A stretch of DNA of 60,909 bases from SAR324 cluster bacterium. GTDB taxonomy: Bacteria; SAR324; NAC60-12. Positions 7,848 to 15,451 of this stretch are shown piece after piece. Position numbers and translations under genes: made by a program. Below the pieces are notes generated by a model. It was not told where the DNA came from and made no database searches. It was given only the letters and a program-made list of their open reading frames with translations. The stretch's first letter is position 1; every line of letters begins with the position of its first letter. The stretch lies in assembly GCA_028281495.1 (NCBI GenBank), contig JANQJU010000079.1:1-60909 (forward strand). The letters are read 5' to 3'.

Positions 7848-8249
7848 TGATTGAGACGCACCACCTTTCAAAATAAATTGCCAAATTTCACCTAGCTCGC
7901 TCTGATTTTTCCTAAGCCTGCCACTCAAAAAAATCCGTAGTTTTTGTCAACCTGATTTGTTACAGATAATTTGGGCTGCAAACAACAAAGAAACAACTTA
8001 ACACGAGCAACAGGTTGAGATTGTTTCGGGCAGATTTGTTGACTTTGCAAGCCGTGGGAGACCCCTGAGTATCAGGGTTCTCGATTCCAATAGTTAAATC
8101 AAATAAATTGTATACAATCGAATTGTATAACAAGCTGCAACTCATGTATGTCAGTACCTTGAGCGTGGCGAACTAATCATTTCGTCATCGGGTGTTGGTT
8201 TCTTACCAAGGGCAGTTTGTGTTGTTACCCCCAATCAGAAGGAGAGATC
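7848..8249. other. 402-bp intergenic region upstream of the PilJ-domain gene
   Basis: No coding signal was seen on either strand. The region separates the sensor gene from the PilJ-protein/chemoreceptor pair. It is AT-rich in its middle and contains the palindromic site listed separately at 8107-8133. A Shine-Dalgarno sequence (AGAAGGAGAG) precedes the ATG at 8250. Confidence 0.5.
8107..8133 (+). promoter_or_regulatory. Candidate operator: perfect palindrome plus repeated half
   Basis: ATTGTATACAAT (8107-8118) is a perfect 12-bp palindrome. A second AATTGTATAACAA begins exactly 15 bases after the first AATTGTATACAA. TTGTATACAA-type palindromes are typical operators of GntR/FadR-type repressors. 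The site lies about 120 bases before the PilJ-protein start, so it could control that gene and the chemoreceptor. No GntR gene is in the window. Confidence 0.5.
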
Positions 8250-9149
8250 ATGTGTAATTTTTTCAACATCCGTAAGATCGTGTTGCTTTCATTGATAGGT
8301 TTACTGGGTTTCACTCCGGTGGCTTTGGCAGAAATCACAGCCGAGCAGTACGGGGTTATTTTGAATTTGTCGGGGCGCCAACGGATGCTCACTCAAAAAA
8401 TGAGTAAAGAAATTTTGTTGGTTTCCTTGGGAATCGACAAAGCGGGAAATTTGGCCAACTTGGAAAAGACTTCAAAACTCTTTGATCGCACCTTGAAGGG
8501 CTTGATGGATGGGGATGCCGAACTCAAACTTCCGGGCACAGAGAAAAAACGCATCCGTAAACAACTGGGGAAAGTGCAGGATCTGTGGACTCCCTTTTTT
8601 GGCATTGTGCAAACCATCATCTCTCAAAAATCGGTGACTCCTGAACAACTGACGACCATCACGCAAACGAATTTACCATTGCTGAATCAGATGAACAAAT
8701 GTGTGAAACTTTACGAACGTGAAGCGAACAAGGCGGGCTTGAAATCGGTTCCAGGGCTGGCCGTGGCAATCAATCTTTCAGGAAAGCAGCGGATGCTGAG
8801 TCAAAAAATGAGTAAAGAATTTTTACTCGTGGCTTCCGGACAAGACATCGAAAACAATCGGCTAAATCTTTTGGAAACTTCCTCCTTATTCGAACGGACA
8901 TTAAAAGGGCTTTTGGACGGCGACGACACGCTCGACCTGACTCCGACGAAGCAAGATCACATTCGTAAACAATTGAATGAAGTGGTCAAATTGTGGGAAG
9001 GCATGAGACCCCTCGTAGTGAAAGCTACAGACCCTAAAACGCAAAGCATCCCTCAAGGTGATGTAGAGCAACTGGCAAAGCAGAATTTACCCCTATTGGC
9101 TGAAATGAATAAGGCCGTGAAAATGTACGAAGTGGTCGCTGCGAATTGA
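8250..9149 (+). CDS. Secreted protein with two PilJ-type (type IV pili methyl-accepting N-terminal) domains
   Basis: This is a 299-residue protein with a signal peptide ending at ALA-E (about residue 28). The mature part is two tandem copies of the same helical module. Each begins with NLSG(R/K)QRMLTQKMSKE or its close variant, continues with LFxRTLKGLxDGD, and ends with NLPLLxxMNKxVKxYE. This is the PilJ/NarX-like four-helix sensory domain (Pfam PilJ family), normally the periplasmic part of chemoreceptors and nitrate sensor kinases. Here it is free, with no membrane anchor or output domain. The chemoreceptor gene follows after about 100 bases, so the protein may bind a ligand in the periplasm and present it to that receptor. 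The start is fixed by AGAAGGAG. Confidence 0.85.
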   Translation: MCNFFNIRKIVLLSLIGLLGFTPVALAEITAEQYGVILNLSGRQRMLTQKMSKEILLVSLGIDKAGNLANLEKTSKLFDRTLKGLMDGDAELKLPGTEKKRIRKQLGKVQDLWTPFFGIVQTIISQKSVTPEQLTTITQTNLPLLNQMNKCVKLYEREANKAGLKSVPGLAVAINLSGKQRMLSQKMSKEFLLVASGQDIENNRLNLLETSSLFERTLKGLLDGDDTLDLTPTKQDHIRKQLNEVVKLWEGMRPLVVKATDPKTQSIPQGDVEQLAKQNLPLLAEMNKAVKMYEVVAAN

Positions 9150-9255
9150 TAAGTAACCTATCCCTGCTTTCTCGGTGAAGCGGGTATTACTTCGACTAGC
9201 GGAGAAAACACGTTTGTTCAGTTTACCCTGTAATCGTCAGTTGTTTAGGAGCCTT

Positions 9256-11007
9256 ATGACATTGCGACAAAAATTAATTGGAACCAGTATTGGCAACGCT
9301 TTCGGAATTTTCCTTGTATTGGGGTTGGCCATCTATCTGTTTCAGCAGATCAACGAAGGTTTTTCGCATATTGTAGACGATGCGAAAAAAGGAGTGGAGA
9401 ATGCGCAGGTCTCTGCCCAAAATATCGAGACATCGATCCAACAAATGGGACTCGTTTCTAGCCAAATTCAGGAACTTTCAGAAGAATTGGTCCGTGCCAA
9501 TCAACGTTTGGCAATCACATCTCGGAAGGTGAATCAAATCTCAAATGATTTGACAGAAACTGTGGAAACGTTGAACGACGAAATCGAATCTTTTGAAGAT
9601 GAAGAATTTATCGAGATTGCTGAAGAAATCCGCGACACGATTGGGGATATTCAAGAAGCCCTCAAACGAGAAGCGCTGATCGGGGTGGATTCGGCATCCG
9701 ACACCATGAAGCAACTGACTGCAAATGCAGAAGGGTATTCCAATGATATCAACGTATTTTCTCAGGATTTGTCCAATACTTTGCAGCTGAGTACCGCAGT
9801 CGAGGAGGGCAACACGGCGATTGAACAGAACTCGTTGCAGTTTCAAAAAGACCTCAATTTGCAACGGAATTTGTTAATTCTGTTTTTGTTAATTTTGTCT
9901 GTCGTGCTCACAGCGGTTCTCATCCTAGTCACCCGTAGTATCTTGGTCCAAATAGGGGGAGAACCGAGCAAAATAGAAGCGGTCGCTCAGCAAGTTGCCT
10001 TAGGGAATATTGATATTTCTTTCGACAAAAAATCCAAACTCACGGGGATCTATGCCTCACTGCAAGTGATGGTGCAATCGATCCGAAAGAAAGTGGATGT
10101 GGCTGAGAAAATTTCGCAAGGAGACTTGTCAATCGACGTGCCACTCGAATCCGAATCCGACGTCTTAGGGCGGTCGCTCCAATCGATGTCTATGAGTTTG
10201 AATCACTTGCTGGGTACCATTACCGAGAATGCCAGAGCACTTCGCAGCCGGGCCGATGAGTTGAACGAATCGAGCAGTTCCCTTTCCGCCAGTTCCGTGG
10301 AACAAGCTGCGGCGATTGAGGAGATTTCCTCTACCATGGAGCAGGTTGCCCAGCAGATGCAATCGACGGCTACCAACTCTTTAGGTACCAAGAAAATTAT
10401 GGAAAATGTGGGGGATTCCGCTGATAAAAGTTCCGAAAAAATGCAACGGATGATGGCCTCAGTGGAAGATGTGAACAATTCGTCTGAAGAGATTTACAAG
10501 ATCATCAAAACCATTGAAGATATTTCTTTCCAAACCAATCTTTTGGCGTTGAATGCCGCTGTTGAGGCCGCTAGAGCCGGACACCATGGCAAAGGGTTTG
10601 CGGTGGTTTCTCAAGAGGTCCGAAACCTTGCTCAACGCAGTACCGAAGCAGCGCAAGAAACTCATTCCCTCATTGAAATGACCCATGAACGCGTGCAAAA
10701 TACAACCGTGATTTCCAAGGAAACAGAAGTAGCCCTCAACGAAATTCTTAATAATTCTAGGGAAGTGATTACTTTGATCGGCGAGGTCGCTCGTGCAATC
10801 AATGAACAGTCAATCGGTGCTCAAGAGGTGCAGCGAGGAATCGCACAGCTCAATCAGACCACACAGATGAACACACAGATTGCTGAACAGTCTTCTTCAT
10901 ACAGTCAAATGCTTTCCGATCAAGCGGTCGTCCTTCAAGACCTCGTATCCAAATTCGTTCTCAGGGAAGCTTCTACTTCCCTGATGGTTGTAGAACCTGC
11001 CTACTGA
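9256..11007 (+). CDS. Methyl-accepting chemotaxis protein
   Basis: This is a 583-residue chemoreceptor. The first membrane helix (about 10-32) is followed by a long, acidic, coiled periplasmic region rich in Gln, Glu and Asp, a second helix (about 216-242), HAMP and the cytoplasmic signalling hairpin. The hairpin tip reads EDISFQTNLLALNAAVEAAR followed by GKGFAVVSQEVRNLAQRS, the diagnostic signature for contact with CheA/CheW. The ATG at 9256 follows TTAGGAG; an in-frame ATG at 9175 has no ribosome site. The periplasmic part is not a recognisable Cache or PilJ domain, unlike the double PilJ protein encoded just upstream, which may be its ligand-bearing partner. No C-terminal CheR-tethering pentapeptide is present. 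Confidence 0.93.
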   Translation: MTLRQKLIGTSIGNAFGIFLVLGLAIYLFQQINEGFSHIVDDAKKGVENAQVSAQNIETSIQQMGLVSSQIQELSEELVRANQRLAITSRKVNQISNDLTETVETLNDEIESFEDEEFIEIAEEIRDTIGDIQEALKREALIGVDSASDTMKQLTANAEGYSNDINVFSQDLSNTLQLSTAVEEGNTAIEQNSLQFQKDLNLQRNLLILFLLILSVVLTAVLILVTRSILVQIGGEPSKIEAVAQQVALGNIDISFDKKSKLTGIYASLQVMVQSIRKKVDVAEKISQGDLSIDVPLESESDVLGRSLQSMSMSLNHLLGTITENARALRSRADELNESSSSLSASSVEQAAAIEEISSTMEQVAQQMQSTATNSLGTKKIMENVGDSADKSSEKMQRMMASVEDVNNSSEEIYKIIKTIEDISFQTNLLALNAAVEAARAGHHGKGFAVVSQEVRNLAQRSTEAAQETHSLIEMTHERVQNTTVISKETEVALNEILNNSREVITLIGEVARAINEQSIGAQEVQRGIAQLNQTTQMNTQIAEQSSSYSQMLSDQAVVLQDLVSKFVLREASTSLMVVEPAY

Positions 11008-11024
11008 CTCAATGCCTCAGCCAT

Positions 11025-11052
11025 AAGAAGACCCGCTTCCGCCGGTCTTCTT
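11025..11052. terminator. Bidirectional hairpin between convergent genes
   Basis: AAGAAGACC (11025-11033) and GGTCTTCTT (11044-11052) form a perfect 9-bp stem with a 10-base loop, 17 bases after the chemoreceptor stop. The facing gene ends at 11130, so the hairpin probably terminates the chemoreceptor message. Confidence 0.7.
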
Positions 11053-11129
11053 GAACCATCATAAGCTCGTCTCCTCTTGATTTCGGAAAAATCATTCGGG
11101 ATCCATTTTGTGTAAACAGAATGGCAGGG

Positions 11130-11627
11130 TCAACACGCGATTTTAGCGATTGCTGCGATATTCGCAGAATATGCGTGCCATTGCCTAAAGGCATCTTCGG
11201 CCCATCTTTTGACCATTTCTTGGTGGGCCTCTGGTGTATCGGTGCCCCACACGTCATTGATATTGTATTGCCCCACTTTGAGGGGAGTTTCCATCCATCG
11301 AAATCTGGGTTTTTGTTTGGCTAGCTTTTGTTTGAACTCGGACAATTCGCTTGACCGCAATCCCAATTCAAAAAAAGCATACAAGCTTGCCAAATGAATG
11401 TTCAGCGAATTGATTGTTTGCGGATTAGGTTGCCCCGGATGCTGTATGGAATAAGCATCTACGGTAAGATCATGCACCGCCATATACCGGAAATCCGAAT
11501 ATTCGCGTGCTAACACTTCTCCATAGCGGGCCCAACATCCCGGTGTGGAAAGTAAATATTTGTGCGTCGGACCATTCACCTTTTCGGTTTCTGCTCCGCA
11601 TGAAAAACATTTTGTCAGTGCTTCCAT
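11130..11627 (-). CDS. DUF5946 family protein
   Basis: This is a 165-residue cytosolic protein. It starts with a small metal-site-like motif CFSCGAE (Cys 8 and 11). Conserved pieces of the family follow: GPTHKYLLSTPGCWARYGEVLAREYSD, then HDLTVDAYSIQHPG, then NSLNIHLASLYAFFE. The biochemical role of DUF5946 is not known; the two N-terminal cysteines and the PGCW cysteine suggest metal binding. The gene stands alone, convergent with the chemoreceptor and divergent from the sugar-transport operon. Confidence 0.8.
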   Translation of the reverse strand: MEALTKCFSCGAETEKVNGPTHKYLLSTPGCWARYGEVLAREYSDFRYMAVHDLTVDAYSIQHPGQPNPQTINSLNIHLASLYAFFELGLRSSELSEFKQKLAKQKPRFRWMETPLKVGQYNINDVWGTDTPEAHQEMVKRWAEDAFRQWHAYSANIAAIAKIAC

Positions 11628-12206
11628 AATTCCTCCTCTGGAAAAGAGAGGATATTATACCGTCTCCTTTCCACAATGCCATTACATCCGATTACAGCCC
11701 TTGATCCGTGGGGTCTCTCGAATCCAGTCGGTATCTCGATTTGATCCATCGTCCATTGTTTCTCTGATAGTTTCTTGGCTTTCGATGGTTTTTTCGTTTT
11801 TGACGACTTTTTAGCTTTTGATGATTTTTAAGTTCATTAAATAAACTTAAAAAATAACATTATCGTGATTACTCATCGAAAATCTGCCAGAAACCATACA
11901 AAATGACTCAAATAACGATAAAAATTTTTACTTTTTGTAAAATAGTAAAAAAAATTACACATTTCCCAAAAATATTACATTCACTTAGAAAACTAATAGC
12001 AGTAAAGTACAATCATCGGGCAGGCGGAACACAGTCGGTTCCTCTGTCAGTGAGGCATAGCACGCGCGTCAAGACCTCAATACGTGAACATCCGAAATTG
12101 AGTTTCCGATGAGAACCGCTTTTTAACAAGGCAGACAAGAGGATATTTCGTCGGAATCCTATGATAATAAATGAGCATCACCCTATTTTCATCACGAGGA
12201 GGAAAT
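11628..12206. other. 579-bp AT-rich control region between divergent genes
   Basis: No gene was seen. It holds a perfect 10-bp inverted repeat at 11825-11853, listed separately. A second inverted repeat has 7-bp arms (TTTTTAC at 11925-11931 and GTAAAAA at 11945-11951). The stretch 11800-11990 is strongly AT-rich and the last 200 bases are of normal composition. As the upstream region of the sugar operon it probably carries its promoter and operators. Confidence 0.5.
11825..11853. promoter_or_regulatory. Perfect 10-bp inverted repeat, candidate operator
   Basis: TTTTTAAGTT (11825-11834) and its exact complement (11844-11853) are separated by nine bases. Both flanking genes are transcribed away from it, so a terminator role is unlikely. 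A binding site for a dimeric regulator, or a DNA cruciform, fits better. Confidence 0.4.
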
Positions 12207-13466
12207 ATGAAACGAGTCAATCGGATTTCGAAAATTGTGTTCATGGTGTGTTTAGCTGTGTTTGCAGCAGCCAATGTATTTGCTGAACCATTAACCATGT
12301 GGCATCTATTCCAGCCGGACTCCCCCCAAGATATCGCTTTGAAAAAGGCCATCGACGAGTGGAATAAAGCCAATCCTGATCATCAGGTGGAAGAGGAATA
12401 TATTGAGAACGAGTCCTACAAAACAAAAATCCGTACAGCAATGGCGGCAAACGAAGCCCCCGACTTATTTTTCGCGTGGGGTGCGGGATTCACCAAGCCT
12501 TTTGTGGAAGCAGGAAAAGTGTTGGCTTTGGATGAATATTTGAACGACGGAACCAAAGATAAAATCGTGGGTGGAGGACTCTCGTATCAAACCTACAATG
12601 GCACCACCTATGGACTTCCGATTTCTGTAAATGTCGGAACGTTTTATGTGAACGAAGAGTTGTTCCAAAAGCACAACGTGAAAATCCCTGAAACTTATGA
12701 CGAATTGATCACCGCGATTGAAGCCTTTCGTTCTAAGGGAGTCACCCCATTGACTGTCGGTGAAAAAGATCGATGGCCTGGAATGTTTTACTATAACATC
12801 TTGGCCTTGCGCACCGCAGGAGCCGAGCTTTCCAATGCGGCGTTGACCGACCAAGCGTCGTTCAACGATCCCGCCTTTATCCAAGCCGCTGATCTGCTTG
12901 ATAAAATTGTCGAAAAAGAAGGATTCGAAAGTTATGCGATGGCTCTGACTCGTGACGAATCGGAAGTCTCCTTTCGACAAGGATTGATCCCAATGTACTT
13001 CAACGGAAGTTGGTTGGTTGGCGAATTCGAACGTGACGGTGAACCCGTCAAAGGCAAGATACAAGTACGCCCATTTCCCTCAGTGAAAGGCGGCCAAGGG
13101 AAATCTTCAGAGTTTTTGGGAGGTCCCTTGGACGCCTTCTGGGCCAGTAGCAAAGCCAAAGATAAAGAAGTGACTGTCGGCGCCCTGAAGTTCATCTCAG
13201 AGCGTTTTGCACAACACGGCTGGGAAGGGGGTACAGGACTGCCTGCTTGGAAAGTCACCACTCCTGAAGGCATGAAAGTCAATCGACTCACGCAACAGAT
13301 CATCGACCTCTTGAATGATGCAACGGGCTACGTTCTGTTTTGGGACATGTTTTTACCCGGTGAACATGCAGAAAAGCACAAAGATTTGGTGGCCCAAATC
13401 TTCTCAAACAACATCTCCCCCAAGCAATTTGCGAGCGAAATGCAAAGCATCAACGAACAACGCTAA
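12207..13466 (+). CDS. Sugar ABC transporter substrate-binding protein (SBP family 1)
   Basis: This is a 419-residue exported protein. The signal peptide ends at about VFA-E (residue 26). The mature part opens with LTMWHLFQPDSPQ, continues with a family-1 domain (AMAANEAPDLFFAWGAG, then VEAGKVLALDEYL), and ends with a helical lobe. Such proteins bind mono- or oligosaccharides in the periplasm. Two permease genes follow, and the same operon encodes a GH43 xylosidase, so xylo-oligosaccharides are the likely ligands, by inference. The ATG at 12207 is preceded by GAGGAGG. A hairpin right after the stop probably raises the level of this gene's message over the permeases. Confidence 0.93.
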   Translation: MKRVNRISKIVFMVCLAVFAAANVFAEPLTMWHLFQPDSPQDIALKKAIDEWNKANPDHQVEEEYIENESYKTKIRTAMAANEAPDLFFAWGAGFTKPFVEAGKVLALDEYLNDGTKDKIVGGGLSYQTYNGTTYGLPISVNVGTFYVNEELFQKHNVKIPETYDELITAIEAFRSKGVTPLTVGEKDRWPGMFYYNILALRTAGAELSNAALTDQASFNDPAFIQAADLLDKIVEKEGFESYAMALTRDESEVSFRQGLIPMYFNGSWLVGEFERDGEPVKGKIQVRPFPSVKGGQGKSSEFLGGPLDAFWASSKAKDKEVTVGALKFISERFAQHGWEGGTGLPAWKVTTPEGMKVNRLTQQIIDLLNDATGYVLFWDMFLPGEHAEKHKDLVAQIFSNNISPKQFASEMQSINEQR

Positions 13467-13482
13467 TTGCCCTCAGGCGGGT

Positions 13483-13504
13483 CAGGGATGACCTGAAATC
13501 CCTG
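13483..13504 (+). terminator. Intercistronic stem-loop after the binding-protein gene
   Basis: CAGGGAT (13483-13489) and ATCCCTG (13498-13504) form a perfect 7-bp stem with an 8-base loop, 17 bases after the stop codon. There is no T-run. Such hairpins between a binding-protein gene and its permeases often stabilise the upstream message. Confidence 0.5.
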
Positions 13505-13636
13505 TCCGCTCTTCCTCGCTTCACCACCGATTTTGAGGGGGAACCCCCTCTACTGTGCAAACCACCGCGAACCCAGGCGAAGTATGCCGAGTTCCATTCT
13601 ATCAAAAACCTTAATTTTTATTTGGGGGAGGTTCCT

Positions 13637-14518
13637 ATGGCAGCTTATGCTCACGATAAACAGGCAGCAGCGGTTTTCGTCCTACCCGCGTTTCTGCTTT
13701 ATGGCGTGTTCGTCTTGGGATCCATTGCGCTTTCAGCCTACTACAGTCTGTTCAAATGGGATGGGGTGGGCACAATGGATTTCATCGGATTGAAAAACTA
13801 CGCGCTTCTCATGTGGGACAACAAAGATGGCTTTTTGCAATCCGTCTTAAACTCGTTCTGGATCGCTGCTGGATCGGTGTTCATCCAGATTCCGATTGCA
13901 GCCATCCTAGCGATGATTTTGGCACGCGGCATCAAAGGAGAGGCTTTTTTTCGATCTGCATTTTTCTTGCCGGTTGTTGTTTCCAGCATCGTGATCGGAC
14001 AACTGTGGTTACGAATCTATCATCCTGCTTTTGGTCCTTTGAATACGTTTCTCAAATCCGTCGGGTTGGGGCATTGGGCAACCGCGTGGACCGGCAATCC
14101 GAATACCGCCTTGTGGGCCGTGATTGTTCCGATCATTTGGCAATTCATCGGTTTTCACATGCTGATTTTATATTCAGCAGCCGTGGGAATTTCCAAAGAC
14201 TTGTATGAGGCTGCTCGACTCGATGGAGCTTCCGAGATCCAGATGGCATGGCACATCACGCTGCCTTTGCTCAAGCCGGTTCTCAAGATCAGTCTGGTAT
14301 TGGCAATCATTGGATCATTAAAAACCTTTGATTTGATTTACGTGATGACCGGAGGAGGGCCGGTTCACGCTTCTGAAGTGCCAACCACCCTGATGTTCAG
14401 CACGATTTTTCACAAGTACCGATATGGCTACGGGAGTGCGATGGCAACCTTCATGATTGTGGAATGCTTGATCATCACATTGCTGATTCAACGAGTCATC
14501 AAAACCGCAGACGAATAA
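13637..14518 (+). CDS. Sugar ABC transporter permease, MalF-type
   Basis: This is a 293-residue inner-membrane protein with about six membrane helices, the first at residues 13-36. The cytoplasmic EAA loop is clear: EAARLDGASEIQMAWHITLP, with the conserved EAA...G spacing that contacts the ATPase. It forms a heterodimeric channel with the next gene product for uptake of the sugar delivered by the upstream binding protein. The ATG at 13637 follows GGGGGAGG; a TTG at 13622 in the same frame is less likely. The next gene starts 13 bases after the stop. Confidence 0.92.
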   Translation: MAAYAHDKQAAAVFVLPAFLLYGVFVLGSIALSAYYSLFKWDGVGTMDFIGLKNYALLMWDNKDGFLQSVLNSFWIAAGSVFIQIPIAAILAMILARGIKGEAFFRSAFFLPVVVSSIVIGQLWLRIYHPAFGPLNTFLKSVGLGHWATAWTGNPNTALWAVIVPIIWQFIGFHMLILYSAAVGISKDLYEAARLDGASEIQMAWHITLPLLKPVLKISLVLAIIGSLKTFDLIYVMTGGGPVHASEVPTTLMFSTIFHKYRYGYGSAMATFMIVECLIITLLIQRVIKTADE

Positions 14519-14531
14519 TTGAGGAGGGGCC

Positions 14532-15425
14532 ATGAGCGCAACAAGTCCAACAATCGAACAAAACACGACCTATCCCGGCCAAATGAATTGGAAAGACTGG
14601 AAAGGGACCATGCTCAAAACGGTGCTGTGGAGCAGTATTGCTGTGGTCACCTTGATCCAGGTGTATCCCGTCATTTTTTTGTTAACATTTTCGCTGAAAG
14701 ACAACTTGGAAATTTTTGGAGGCAACGCCTTCGGTTTGCCCCATGTATTCAAGTGGGAAAATTATAGTCGCGTTTTGGAGAACGGAAATATTGTCCGATA
14801 CTTCATCAATAGTCTGATTGTGTCCAGTGGCACTGTGATCTTAAATGGCATCTTGGGAGCAATGGCAGCTTATGCCATCGCACGATTGAAGTGGCGCACA
14901 AGCAAGCTCACTTTAAATCTGTTTCTACTGGGATTGATGCTTCCCATGCACGCGGCACTATTGCCAATTTTCATCGTCCTGAAGGAGGCGGGGTTGCTCA
15001 ACACCCATTGGGCGCTGATCTTACCGAATACCGCATTCAGTTTGCCTATGACGATCTTCGTTTTAACCGCCTTTTTTAAGGAAGTTCCCAATGAGTTAGA
15101 AGAGGCCGCGGTTTTGGATGGGTGCAATCCTTACCAAGTTTTTTATTACGTCATGCTCCCTTTGGTTCGGCCTGCATTAGCCACGGTTTCGATCTACGCC
15201 TTTCTGTTTTCTTGGAACGACCTCTTGTTTCCGGTCACGTTCATTAGCAAATCGGAATACAAAACCTTGACGGTTGGAATGCTAGATTTTGCGGGAAGGT
15301 ATTCGGTGGACTGGGGGGCCATTGGGGCTGGTTTCATGGTGGCTTCGTTGCCTACGATCCTAATCTACGTGATGTTCAGCAGTAAAATTCAAAAAGGTCT
15401 CACCGCCGGTGCTGTGAAAAGTTAA
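14532..15425 (+). CDS. Sugar ABC transporter permease, MalG-type
   Basis: This is a 297-residue inner-membrane protein, the second half of the permease pair. An N-terminal cytoplasmic stretch of about 35 residues precedes six membrane helices. The EAA loop reads EEAAVLDGCNPYQVFYYVML. The start follows GAGGAGGG. No gene for the MalK/MsmX-type ATPase occurs anywhere in this cluster, so the pair must share an ATPase encoded elsewhere, as is common for such oligosaccharide transporters. Confidence 0.92.
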   Translation: MSATSPTIEQNTTYPGQMNWKDWKGTMLKTVLWSSIAVVTLIQVYPVIFLLTFSLKDNLEIFGGNAFGLPHVFKWENYSRVLENGNIVRYFINSLIVSSGTVILNGILGAMAAYAIARLKWRTSKLTLNLFLLGLMLPMHAALLPIFIVLKEAGLLNTHWALILPNTAFSLPMTIFVLTAFFKEVPNELEEAAVLDGCNPYQVFYYVMLPLVRPALATVSIYAFLFSWNDLLFPVTFISKSEYKTLTVGMLDFAGRYSVDWGAIGAGFMVASLPTILIYVMFSSKIQKGLTAGAVKS

Positions 15426-15451
15426 CGGGGATAGCAAAAAGAGGAGGCGAC

